Positions 1 to 63,649 of a stretch of DNA of 64,000 bases are shown one piece after another. This stretch comes from Amorphochlora amoebiformis. Its lineage: Eukaryota; Cercozoa; Chlorarachniophyceae. A program made the translations under genes and the position numbers. The DNA lies in the NCBI GenBank assembly GCA_054601695.1, contig BAAHQB010000118.1, forward strand, positions 372,001 to 436,000, written 5' to 3'. Below the pieces are notes generated by a model. The model was not told the origin of the DNA and did not search any database. It saw only the letters and a list, made by a program, of their open reading frames with translations. The stretch's first letter is position 1; each line of letters starts with the position of its first letter.

Positions 1-1372
<1,372 letters not shown>

Positions 1373-2034
1373 GTTATATGTGTGAGAGAGTGTAAGGGTT
1401 GTATGTGTGTGTATCGTATGTGCGAACATGCCATACATTATGTTCATTCATGTGTTGCATGCATACGGTAAACGTACACATGTTAATAGATACAAGCGGA
1501 AGACCATCAAAATCCACAAACTTGATGTCGAAGCATGAGCTCAATGTTCGCAGTCTTGAATTTTTGTGACGTGTCCTCCGGTAGTTACTAGAGTTATTCG
1601 ACACCACTACGGTAGTAACTGACACTACATGTAATAGTGTAGGTGGGCGTGTGATCTGGATAATTCTAGTATTCGAAAATTATCCTAGAAATGCAGAGTC
1701 AAATTGTATTTGTAATTAATAAAAACGGTCTTACATTAGTTATATAATCTAGATAATACCAGTCAGTTTAAATTTTTTCACGTGAGCTGAGGCGAAGGAA
1801 AAATTTTGCATTTCCACTAGTCTAGTTAGATTTACACAAGTTACATCAGAATGATCTGTGAGAAGTTTTCAGATTTACATTTGCAGTTTATTCAGCGCTC
1901 CCAAGAGGCATTAATTTCTTCACATTATAGAAGCGCTCGCTACTAAGCTTCAGCTCTACTAGCTATAACTAAGCAGACGAGATATGACGAGCGGTCAATT
2001 CGCTGGGGTTTAAGGCGAAGTTCTAATGATCAAT
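1373..2034. other. unique intergenic sequence downstream of FtsH
   Basis: Mixed-composition sequence between the TA array and the FtsH stop codon. I see no exon with supportable splice sites, no repeat and no RNA gene. It presumably holds the FtsH 3' UTR, which reads leftward. Confidence 0.5.
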
Positions 2035-2556
2035 TTACGCCGCACCGACAGCCGCTTTCCCCTTGTGGGAGACAGGATCGTAAAGAATTGTCTCGGCACC
2101 CGAGTCCGCAACCATCTCGTAGAGCTCCTGTCCGGAGACAGTCTCCTGCTCAATCAGCTTTGAGGCCAGGTCATCTGGTGGAAAGTTGACAAAAAAAAAG
2201 TTAATATGGCGGGAAAACAAGTGGTTGGAATGTTTTACCGAGAAGGGCGCGGTTGGTCGAGAGGATGTTCTTACAAACGTCGTAGGCGTTCTTGATAATA
2301 CGGTCCACCTCAGTGTCCACCATCTTGATCTTCTCGTTCGACCACGATGATCCGCCCATCGCCATCTGGCGACCTAGGAAGGGGTTACCACCCTGATCTG
2401 ACACCGCGACGTGACCGACGAGGTCGGAGAATCCCCATTCTGAAACCATTCGCTTAGCAATGTTGGTAACCTATGTGTTTAGGGAATTTCAATCTTTGAC
2501 GCACACGCGCATACACACACACACATAAAAAAAAAAAAATAGTATGTATGTATATA

Positions 2557-2595
<39 letters not shown>

Positions 2596-2606
2596 AATGT
2601 GTATAT

Positions 2607-2703
<97 letters not shown>

Positions 2704-2861
2704 CATGTATGAATACCCGTATACACATTATAAATATATTTTTCTAAATATTTATTCAAGCATATGGCGTACTCTGGTGTACAATATATGAATATACAGC
2801 AAGAAGCTTGACACACTTATGAAGACGAAATATATGTTTTTTACGTACAAAGGTATACACG

Positions 2862-2919
<58 letters not shown>

Positions 2920-4855
2920 CATATATATATATATATCATCATATAAATACGAAAGTGTATAACACCTGCTGAATATCGTTGGAAGCTCCAGTTGTGACCT
3001 CATCTTGACCGAAGACGATTTCCTCGGCAACACGTCCTCCAAGAGCAACAGCAAGCTGTCCCTCGAGGTATGCACGAGAGTACATTCCAGACTCAAGGCG
3101 AACTTCATTAGGCTCGAAAAAGGTGAGTCCACCTGCACCGCCGGTACGGGGGATAATGGTGACCTTCTGGACGGCATCATACCCGTTGATTAAAGCACCG
3201 ACGATAGCATGACCGGCTTCATGATAGGCGACGAGATCAGAGCGGCGCATGAGAGATGAAGCATCGCCGTTTTTCTCAATACCAACAAGGACACGGTCGA
3301 TGGCAGAGTCGATGTCGGTATACTCGATAACAGTCTTGTTAGCGCGTGCAGCGTAGATGGCAGCCTCGTTCATCAAAGCCTCCAGAGAAGCACCAGAGAA
3401 TCCAGGAGTACGACGAGCGATGGACTGGAGATCAACTCCCTCAGCAAGGGGTTTGCCGCGAGCATGGACCTTGAGAATAGCGATACGGCCTTTGAAGTCG
3501 GGGAGGCCAACCTGCACACGGCGATCGAAACGACCTGGACGCAAGAGGGCAGGGTCAAGGACGTCGGCACGGTTAGTAGCAGCAAGAACAATGACGCCAG
3601 TGTTGCCCTCGAAACCGTCCATCTGGGTCAGAATTTGGTTCAGGGTCTGCTCGCGCTCATCGTTGCCACCCGCGATACCGGTTCCACGCTGACGGCCGAT
3701 GGCATCAATCTCATCAATGAAGATGATGCAAGGAGCGTTCTTCTTCGCCATGTCAAAGAGATCACGGACACGAGAAGCACCAACACCAACAAAGAGCTCA
3801 ACGAATTCAGAACCGGCGGAAGAGACGAAGGGAACTCCAGCCTCTCCAGCGGTGGCACGAGCGAGCAAGGTCTTACCAGTACCCGGAGGACCCTCCATAA
3901 TGACACCCTTAGGAACCTTTGCTCCGAGCTTAGTGAACTTCTCAGGGTTCTTGAGGAATTCCACGATCTCCTGAAGTTCTTGCTTGGCCTCGTCGTTACC
4001 GGCAACTTGATCGAAAGTTACTCCAGTATTGGGCTGCATCTCGATCTTGGAGCGGGTACGTCCGAACTGGGTAGGGTTCACACCACCGAACGGTCCGCCC
4101 CCTCCACCGCCTCCTTGTCCACCGCCCTGGTTTCCTCGGGAAAGAAAGAAGCCGATGATAGTGAAGATGATGATGGGGACCACAATCGAACCAGCAAAGT
4201 TGAGCAGCGGGTTAGACTGCTGGTTCTGGGCGGGGAGGATGGCAACCTCAACGTTGTGCTCGCGGAGGATCTTAAAGAGGTCAAGGGTGACGGGGACGTT
4301 GGCAAGACGGTAGAAGCGGCCCTCCTTGTCGATGGCGCGTCCAGTAGTTCCATCCTCGGTCAGCGAGACCTTCTCAATCTGATCGTTGACAACAGCGTCC
4401 ACCAGTTCAAAGTAGCGGAGCTCCTTCTTCTTCGACAGCATGAGGTCAGATGATTCTTTGCCACCCTGTTGCTGGACCTGAGCAGCTTCCGGCTGGATAT
4501 TGGGGAGGATATCCGGAAGAGCGTTGACCCGAAGATTCACGGCACGATGGGGTTTCACAGCTGAGCGCGAAATTTGCATCACTGGCCTGGTGGACACCGT
4601 AGACCGCACTGCTAAAGGGCTCCCTAGGGTTGGTGATGAACTCATACCCAAGAAGAGGCCTACAGAAGCAAGGATGGCCGAGGCTGCGATTGCTCCGGAT
4701 ATCCACGAACGTGAAGGTTGGTGAACGGGGATAGGAAGGAGAGGATCATTCATGTTGATCCCTGCCTGGACATTGGCAGCGGAAGCAATTCCATGGCCGC
4801 TGAGCGTAAGGTAAAGAAAAAAGAACCCGAGGAGGCGTTGGACAACCGATCGCAT
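2035..4855 (-). CDS. ftsH: ATP-dependent zinc metalloprotease FtsH, plastid-type (3 exons)
   Basis: Exons 4855-2966, 2470-2239 and 2174-2035 join in phase to 753 residues. FtsH is a membrane AAA+ protease; thylakoid forms remove damaged photosystem II D1. Order: signal-peptide-like hydrophobic stretch at residues 8-20, second hydrophobic segment at 52-72, Ser/Arg-rich transit-like region to about 115, lumenal domain about 145-215, membrane span 218-240, Gly-rich linker, then the AAA module with Walker A GPPGTGKT (322-329), Walker B IIFIDEID (377-384), pore FVGVGA (355-360) and an arginine-finger region [10 protein letters not shown]. The peptidase has HEAGH at 545-549 with third zinc ligand Asp627. 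All catalytic residues are present. The usual GADL after the second region of homology is GASL. Intron 1 (2471-2965) carries a TA array; intron 2 (2175-2238) is 64 bp. The start is the first Met, with no in-frame alternative upstream. The leader suggests import into a secondary plastid (inference). Confidence 0.96.
2471..2965 (-). repeat. TA array inside FtsH intron 1
   Basis: Donor GTGTTA follows CAGCAG and the acceptor is CACATAG before GTTACC, phase 0. The intron holds TA runs at about 2565-2700 and 2876-2935, plus short (CA)n. Both ends sit on AG|GTxxTA-like sequence. Confidence 0.9.
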
Positions 4856-5058
4856 GGTCTATGGCGATCGACTGCTCTTGGTTTTTGTGGCCGTGGACGG
4901 GTCGAATTCTCGGTCTGTTGGTCACGGGGCAGGTCACGCGATAGTCACTTTAAACTTAACTTTTCGGTACAGTAGCAACATATCTTGATAATATATGGAC
5001 AGATATCTCCGAAACTGATTTCGCCCAAAAAGCAATAATTTAGCGGTTTGTTCGCGAA
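4856..5058. promoter_or_regulatory. bidirectional promoter region between FtsH and the Nudix gene
   Basis: 203 bp separate the two divergent start codons, so both promoters must lie here or within the 5' transcribed regions. The sequence is of mixed composition with no TA array. I cannot identify a TATA box or specific operator with confidence. Confidence 0.5.
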
Positions 5059-10692
<5,634 letters not shown>

Positions 10693-10803
10693 CGTCAGTG
10701 TACATATAGTCGTTTGCTATAGGTTGCAATTGAAACTGTACGTACATACACATAGAATTATATATATTAATATATGTATGTTTGCACACACACACACACA
10801 TAT

Positions 10804-10856
<53 letters not shown>

Positions 10857-10860
10857 CAAT

Positions 10861-10912
<52 letters not shown>

Positions 10913-11280
10913 CATATACGTACACACATACACATATATACACATTTGTATATATATATGTGCGAATACTCTAGATCTAGATATATTATTGGAAACTACA
11001 CATCATATGTGTACTCAGATCATCTAGAGTATACCATATATTAGATATAATGTACTTATGAACCAAGTTATATAGTATACATGAATCATGCTGAGATGAT
11101 ATAAAATTAGCGGCAAATGATTCTTGTGTATATACAACTTGTACAATGGTTAGTATCATGATTTAAGATTGATCGGGTCGATTTTAGGATGTCATCGAGC
11201 GTACAAACATATTTTAAGTTAAAATATCAATCCTAATGAACGGCAACGTGAACATGTACAGCTAATTCCTTAAGCATTTC
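10693..11280. other. intergenic region between convergent genes
   Basis: It lies between the Nudix stop and the stop of the minus-strand mS41-like gene, so it should hold both 3' ends. TA and CA runs fill 10740-10960; the rest is mixed sequence with no gene that I can support. Confidence 0.6.
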
Positions 11281-11766
11281 TCATGATATCTTCTCTGTTT
11301 GCTCCCCTTCTGCGGACTCATCCAACTCTTCCCCCTCGACCATTTCCTCTACTAGCACCCTTTCTTTCAGGATCCCCAATCTATGTAATTGCCGAGCATA
11401 TTCCGATTGTTTTAGAATCCACTTTCGCTGCTTGGTGCTGTCGATACCCTTCTCTAACTTGAGAACCAACTTCGAAGTGCGCATAAATTCTTCTAGAGAC
11501 GAAAATTTATCGGCGTGCTCTTCACATTTGACGTCCTTGAGCAGCCGTTCGACTTCTGGTACAATCTTCGCTCCTGAAAGGCAACTCGATATCAAAGAAA
11601 TGCATTTTGCGCGTTGTATGCCCTCCTACACTCATCTCTACTTCACATGCCATTGAACACGCATTGATTCTACCGATTTATCAATATTCTCACCTCCCTC
11701 CTCGCAAAACCATCGAACACGGGCGCCACGCACCAAACGGAGCCCGCGGGTGAGCGAGCGCAGCAT
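11281..11766 (-). CDS. mitochondrial small-subunit ribosomal protein mS41-like (FYV4/IGR domain), 2 exons
   Basis: Exons 11766-11661 and 11573-11281 (intron 11660-11574, phase 1) give 132 residues ending in TGA. The first 20 residues are Arg-rich with no acids, as expected of a mitochondrial presequence (MLRSLTRGLRLVRGARVRWF). Residues 52-59 CEEHADKF, then SLEEF and STKQRKWIL, match the core of the FYV4/mS41 family, which has CEEHADKF-like, LF-T-S-KEL and GI-x-x-RQR-x-IL blocks. The Ile-Gly-Arg triplet that names the motif is not conserved (KDVK instead), so the assignment is family-level. The C-terminal 30 residues are acidic. The start is the Met giving a presequence; an upstream in-frame Met at 11838 would add 24 residues. 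The gene diverges from the GH38 gene. Confidence 0.66.
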
Positions 11767-12017
11767 TGCTGAGATCCGGTGAGATTTTATAACCCCGGGA
11801 TTCGGGTCCCATTTCATAATTCCCGGGATTTGATTCATGATAGATTGTCCCGCGCCTGTGCCACAATGACACGATGGTTGTGTCCTACATTACCCTGCCC
11901 CGCTATCAGCACGAGAATTTTTCAAAGATTTGACCTTTTCGAAATCTTCTCCCGAAAGATTTTACACGAAAAGGCTACAAATTTTGATCTTTTTTGTGTT
12001 ATTATGCTTCCCGGCAG
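11767..12017. promoter_or_regulatory. divergent region between the mS41-like gene and the GH38 gene
   Basis: Mixed sequence between the mS41-like start and the first GH38 exon I can support. It should contain both promoters and the GH38 first exon. An open frame from ATG at 11866 runs to 12128 in a different frame from the exon I prefer, with a hydrophobic stretch ILVVLWSILLVFQF. It could be a type II membrane anchor if that start is used. Confidence 0.4.
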
Positions 12018-43038
<31,021 letters not shown>

Positions 43039-43614
43039 CTGGAGGTATTTCGAATAGATTTTGGCATACTAATTTGTTCTTGACGTACTTCCTTGAAAAT
43101 TCCAGAATAACGGTTCTCGAGGGGACAGGGAGAGCCCAAAGAAAGACCTCGAGGTTAGGGCTTCCTCAATGATTTCAGTATAGCTCTTTCTCACGCATAC
43201 ACCGCAGGAGCAGAGTCCCATAGAGAAGATCTTAGAAGCGCCGTTGAAATTCGCGAAGTGGCTGCAGTTCATGGGGGCTACTTTTGGGCTGAAATTCCTC
43301 GTTTTGATCATAATCGGTCTCAATAACGATTGTGTGTTGCTATGTGTATGTGTATATGTACGCGTGTGTATTTATGTGTAGTACCCTCTGAATGTGATCA
43401 CTTAATTGTTCGCTCCAATACAGGAAATCACATACAGAAAGGCTTTTTAAACGCTTGGCTGAAGCAGATATTAAAGTGTGTTTTATACTTTTTATGCCAA
43501 TATCTTTTTCCTACATATAATATAATTTTCACAATATGTAAATATACATATAATATAGTGTAAATATAATATATATAAATATATATATATATATATTTAT
43601 ATATAATATCCTAG
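43039..43614. other. 5' region between divergent E4 and BT1 genes
   Basis: Mixed sequence that should contain the first exons and promoters of both genes. A plus-strand open stretch near 43436-43510 (FLNAWLKQILKCVLYFL) is hydrophobic and might be part of the first BT1 membrane helix. No splice path to the next exon is convincing. A minus-strand open frame 43323-43069 is unassigned. Confidence 0.4.
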
Positions 43615-57526
<13,912 letters not shown>

Positions 57527-58100
57527 CTAGGCTAATAGGTCTATGTACTAGATGTAAAGGCCGCAACTGACTTGCTGCTCAGTGTAAAATTGTAGATATC
57601 GACAGAGATGAAGGAATCGATTCATACTAATGCTGGAATGCTAGCTTAATCTTGATGACGGCAACTTTCGGTCCCATTGTACCGTATACTTGCGGTTGCG
57701 GCTTGGCTAGACTCTAGAGACTCGTGACTCACGGTAGGCTGTAGCCAGTGTTGTTCGCTAGGTTCGGGTATATCTAGATCTAGTATATGCTCGTATCATT
57801 ATAATTTATAATTATACTACTAGTACTACCCGGTAGTGCCCGATAATAGTACTAGCTAGACAAAAATTACTACGCAGAAGGTCAACCACAGAACACAACT
57901 TACCTCTAGTACCTTGCCTAGCTAGCCGCCAGTCAAACGATAAGCCAAGCTTTAAAATAGAAATTACAGGCTTGTCAATCAACTTAGTGATTCTTTTAAT
58001 CAAAATATGAAAGTCCAACTTGTTCCGGATAAGTAAGCATCATATGTCGCTGCGACAATTTAGACGAACACAGTTCTAGTGATGACTGTTAATGAGCATG
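57527..58100. other. unique intergenic region between convergent BT1 and ankyrin genes
   Basis: About 570 bp without TA arrays, rich in CTAG, TAGTAC and TCTAGA words (for example around 57770-57870). No exon, RNA gene or classical repeat is recognisable. The 3' ends of both genes should lie here. Confidence 0.55.
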
Positions 58101-58629
58101 TTATCGAATATTATCGATTGCTTTCGAGAGTTTAGCCAATCCAAACTTCTCCGCGAAGTCTGCAGCACATTTTCCAAAGCTGGAGATGCATATGGGTAAT
58201 CATGCCACATAGACGTAATAGTTTACAGAATTATCTAGAATATACGTATATCTAGAATATAAGATTATATTGTATATACACACAGACATATACATATACA
58301 CAAATATATATGCACACATATATATACACACATATATACATAAATACACATATATGCGATTTCTGTATGTATATACACATATACAGAAATCGCATACACA
58401 TATACATACACATATACACATACTTATATTATATACATTTACATAATACATATCTCTGTATCTCCACTTACTCATTTCGATCTAAAATAGGTGCATTCGG
58501 CGTCTTGACAATTTGTAACGCTATCCCTTCGAATCCACCCATAGCCGCATGCCTATATATATTTGTTAAATATATACATATATATATATATATATATACA
58601 TATATATATACGCACACACACACACACAT

Positions 58630-58699
<70 letters not shown>

Positions 58700-58710
58700 T
58701 TTATATGTGT

Positions 58711-58777
<67 letters not shown>

Positions 58778-59014
58778 ATATATTATGCATACACGGACAC
58801 AACACACATATTCATACACACAAACAAATACACACATATACACATATATGGATGTGATATATACATACCACATGTGTATACGTATGTATATGTCTACATG
58901 TGTGTATATGATATATACATACATATGGTATACGAGTAGCTATTAGAATGATTATGCCTGTAACTGTTATTATTGTTACTATTATTATTGTTATATACTA
59001 TATAGGTACACACT

Positions 59015-59048
<34 letters not shown>

Positions 59049-59059
59049 TGTATTATATT

Positions 59060-59138
<79 letters not shown>

Positions 59139-59151
59139 CATTTATATGTGT

Positions 59152-59187
<36 letters not shown>

Positions 59188-59469
59188 GTATATATTATAT
59201 ATTATGCATACACGGACACACACGCACACATATTCATAACACACACACAAATATACACACATATACACATATATGAATGTGATATATACATACCACATGT
59301 GTATACGTATGTATATATGTGTGTATATGATATATACATACACATGGTATACGAGTAGCTATTAGAATGATTATGCCTATTACTGCTATTATTGTTACTA
59401 TTATTATTGTTATATACTATATAGGTACACACTTGTATATATATATATATATATATAGTTATGTATTAC

Positions 59470-59530
<61 letters not shown>

Positions 59531-59687
59531 GTATATGTCGGTATGTGTACATACATAGATATGCATATGTATGTTACATATATACATATTATATGTATAT
59601 GTATAATATATATGTATGTGTATATATGTATATATATGTATATGTATACATATGTATATGCATATCGGTATATGTACATGTACATAG

Positions 59688-59728
<41 letters not shown>

Positions 59729-59860
59729 TATATATGTATGTATGTAACATATATTATATATCATTATATACAGATAAGTATTACATGAGCGCTGTGTTGC
59801 CATTGTTGTCAGTGGTCGTCATATCAGCCTTCATATGTATAAGTATTGTATATATGTATG

Positions 59861-59904
<44 letters not shown>

Positions 59905-60255
59905 TATGTATATATATATATATACATATATATGTATGTATACTATTTAGCGGAAATTTATACATATTATGACCTTTGCTTCTTGGAGTATATTAAAGGT
60001 CACTTTATTTCCACTCCTGGCCGCTAAAGTATGTATATATGTGTGAATATTATAATATGTATGTATATACATGTTGGAGAAATTAATGGATACTTTATTT
60101 AATATACCTACATATCTACCATAAATATATATATGTATGTATATACATGATTGAGTAATTAATGGGTACTTTATTTCAGGTACTGTCCGCTGAAGTATGT
60201 GTATGTGTGTATATACTACATTGGGTATATGTGGATATTGCTTACACTTACACTT

Positions 60256-60296
<41 letters not shown>

Positions 60297-61435
60297 CATA
60301 CATATATATATATATATATGCATATGTACATATATGTATTTAGACATAATATATTAAAACATAAACTATAAATGTTCAATACATACATACAGTAATATAT
60401 TTGTATCATTTATACATATCCCTACATACATACATAAGTACATACATACAAATACATACATATACCTACATATTCACTTACACATACTCACATGCATATG
60501 ACATCTTATTAGTATTCGCCCTAAACCTTAACCAACCCATATAAATCCCAGCATTGAATAAACCACCGTAACCTCAGGCCCCCCAAACCATCTCTCGAGG
60601 TTATGAACCCATCCCAAACCAGAGGTTATGAGCCCACCCCAAACCATTACTAGAGGTTATGTAACATTACTGGAGGTTATGAGATTGCTACTAAATACTT
60701 CACTAAAAACTTCATAGATATCAGTATATATATTTCATCGAGAGGTGTTGGAAGATACTAAATGTGGAGAGAGAGAAAGTGAGAAGTGAGAAATAGATGG
60801 GTAATTGAAACTCAGATGAAAAGGAAAGAAACACAGATAATGATAGCGGGAACGAGAGAGAGAAAGCGAGAGAGTGAGACCAGAGAAGAGAACACACCGA
60901 GAGAGAGAGAGAGAGAGTAGGAGAGTGAGAGAAAGAGAGAGAGAGTAGGAGAGTGAGAGAAAGAGAGAGAGAGAGCGAAAGAGAGAGAGAGAGAGCGAAA
61001 GAGAGAGAGAGTGAGGAGGTCTACCGAGCATAAGAGCGTCCCTTCCATACTTATCACGATCGGTATTGATTCCTCTCTTTGTCTCCTCAGAGCACTGTTT
61101 ACACGTTGTATATACGTTATAGTTTAGATATATATATATATCATATATATATATATATATCTGTATTGATGCCTCTCTTAGTCTCCTCAGAGCACTGTTT
61201 ACACGTTGTATACACATTATAATCGATAAATATATATTTATAAAAATATATATATATAAGTATATATATATATATATATATTACTGTAGATTTATGTTTT
61301 ATATTGTATATATACTAATGTATTACATAGATTAAATACTGCACTGACCAGATAAATAAGCGCCGATCTAAAGCGCTGTACGTCTGAAGGTGTTTTGGCG
61401 CGCTACATACAAATATAATATATATATACACACAC

Positions 61436-61484
<49 letters not shown>

Positions 61485-62177
61485 TATATATATATTTATA
61501 TGTATGTATGTATGTATATGTGTATATATTTCTGTATCTATATACATACATATCTATTTATATACACACCTACTGCAATTTTAAAAACGAGCATATGTTA
61601 GTGTACACGTATAAACTGATATATTACCCTAGCAAGGTGAAGAAATTCCTCAGGTGGAAGCTGATAGGGATTGCATTTATATCAAACCTGACCCTTCGAC
61701 CCTAACCCTTACCCTAATCAGAACAACCCCTAATAACCCTAGCAACCATATTCATACGTACCAAGAAAGTCGGTGCATATAGTACATATGTATATATACA
61801 TATACATTATACAATACACATACCTCCCTCCCTAGACTAGGGTTTTCTGAGCGGTGACTTCTGCTCGAGCTGGAAGGATTTAATCGTACTCTAACCGCTT
61901 TTTTCTCGTTTTTTTCTCGGTTTTCTTTCATGAGACTTCTGCGTGGTGCGGGGACTAGAACGAGGGTTCCTAGGATTGTGAGGTGTGTTTTGCATGTGGT
62001 GCGTTACATATGTGCATATCTTGTTAGATAGATAAAGAGTGTTCTGTACGTGGCGTGTTGCGTATGTGCATATAGTGAGTATGTATATGAAGTTATTTAT
62101 TGTGTGTGTGTACTCGTTTGTTGTATGTACGGTGTTTAGAGTAATACATACGTCTGCATGTATCCATTATGTATATA

Positions 62178-62220
<43 letters not shown>

Positions 62221-62272
62221 GCATAGATATATATAATATAATATAATTATGTACTATTATACATATCTACAT

Positions 62273-62322
<50 letters not shown>

Positions 62323-62471
62323 TGTACATCCACAGAATTATTATACATTATATGCATTTCCACATCACCTGGGCTCGTTTTCATCTTGGGGTCCGGTCTA
62401 CGTATACATGAAATGAAATACTATCAAGTTCAAATGCTATGCATATATTTACATAAATAAATGTTAAATAC

Positions 62472-62540
<69 letters not shown>

Positions 62541-63219
62541 CAAACGTATATACCTAAGGTGTGGATGTTTCATCACCAGCGCCAGTGCTGCTTCTTTCCT
62601 CATCTGAATTATATAATATATATATATATAGATATACATATATATACATCTATATATATATATATATATAAATATAAAAATATACATATATACATATGTA
62701 TATATATATATATATACATACATATATATATATATATATATATTTGTATGCATGTATATTTGTATATGTGTATAAATAATGTACATAATAGTATGTATAA
62801 TAATCTGTGTTGAGGATGCGTGCATTGCATACATGCATATATATTTACGTACGAGCATATACACATATATATTATACCTATGTACAATATATTATTTATC
62901 ATCCATACATATATACATGCACACTCACACACACATATATATCTATATATTTATATATATATATATATAATAAAATTAATTATATATATAATATATGTCG
63001 TTACACCTCTGTATGCCAAAGATTTAACCGTATATATATGTATATATATGTATATGTATATGTGTATATATATATGTGTATTTGTATATACCTCCACATA
63101 TAAATATGATATATATGTGTCGTTACACCTCTGTATGCCAAAGATTTAACCGTCTATATGTATATGTATGTATATCACACATATGTGTCGTTACACCTCT
63201 GTATGCCAAAGATTTAACC

Positions 63220-63275
<56 letters not shown>

Positions 63276-63369
63276 ATATTTCCACATACACCTCTGTATG
63301 CCAAAGATTTAACCGTCTCGCTCTTGGGAGTCCAGTACTTGCCAAAGCCCTAGCCCCAGCGTCCGTTAT
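58101..63369 (-). CDS. ankyrin-repeat protein, 3' part (at least 8 exons; 5' end unresolved)
   Basis: Minus-strand exons with matching phases: 61402-61349, 61094-61025, 60023-59974, 59828-59785, 58552-58472 and 58179-58101, ending in TAA. Probable upstream exons are 63369-63314, 62603-62554 and 61687-61628, whose phases do not all connect, so an exon is missing. Three consecutive ankyrin repeats are readable across the introns: [20 protein letters not shown], then [20 protein letters not shown], then [20 protein letters not shown]. They show the D-x-x-G-x-T-A-L-x-x-A pattern. Ankyrin repeats are protein-binding scaffolds, so the partner and role cannot be inferred. The C-terminus ([13 protein letters not shown]) ends right after the last repeat, as in small all-ankyrin proteins. 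The gene probably continues past the right edge: 63942-64000 is open on both strands next to plausible splice sites. Confidence 0.7.
58180..61024 (-). repeat. ankyrin-gene introns: TA arrays, tandem 400 bp duplication and CT tract
   Basis: TA and CA arrays dominate. Two copies of a roughly 400 bp block lie at about 58640-59035 and 59060-59460. On the minus strand a CT-rich tract fills 61020-60770, directly after the donor of the exon ending at 61025. Exons are listed under the ankyrin gene. Confidence 0.85.
58354..58395. repeat. perfect 15 bp hairpin in an ankyrin-gene intron
   Basis: ATGCGATTTCTGTAT at 58354-58368 is followed 12 bp later by its exact reverse complement ATACAGAAATCGCAT at 58381-58395. 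Confidence 0.95.
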
Positions 63370-63486
63370 CTATAATATCATACATGTATGTGTAAGAATA
63401 TTTGTATACATGTGGTTTTATGCTTATGTAATGTATGTTACATGTATATATATGTATGCACATATATATATATATATGTACATATG

Positions 63487-63527
<41 letters not shown>

Positions 63528-63574
63528 CATATACATATACATATATAAATATATATATATATATAAATTTATAC

Positions 63575-63649
<75 letters not shown>

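Noticed and set aside
3464-4453. 329-residue open frame on plus opposite FtsH
   Set aside because: Shadow of the FtsH codons; the minus strand carries every FtsH motif in order.
59776-60027. Plus-strand membrane-like reading ([15 protein letters not shown]) and the following open frame
   Set aside because: The minus strand of the same bases gives two ankyrin exons with matching phase and repeat consensus.
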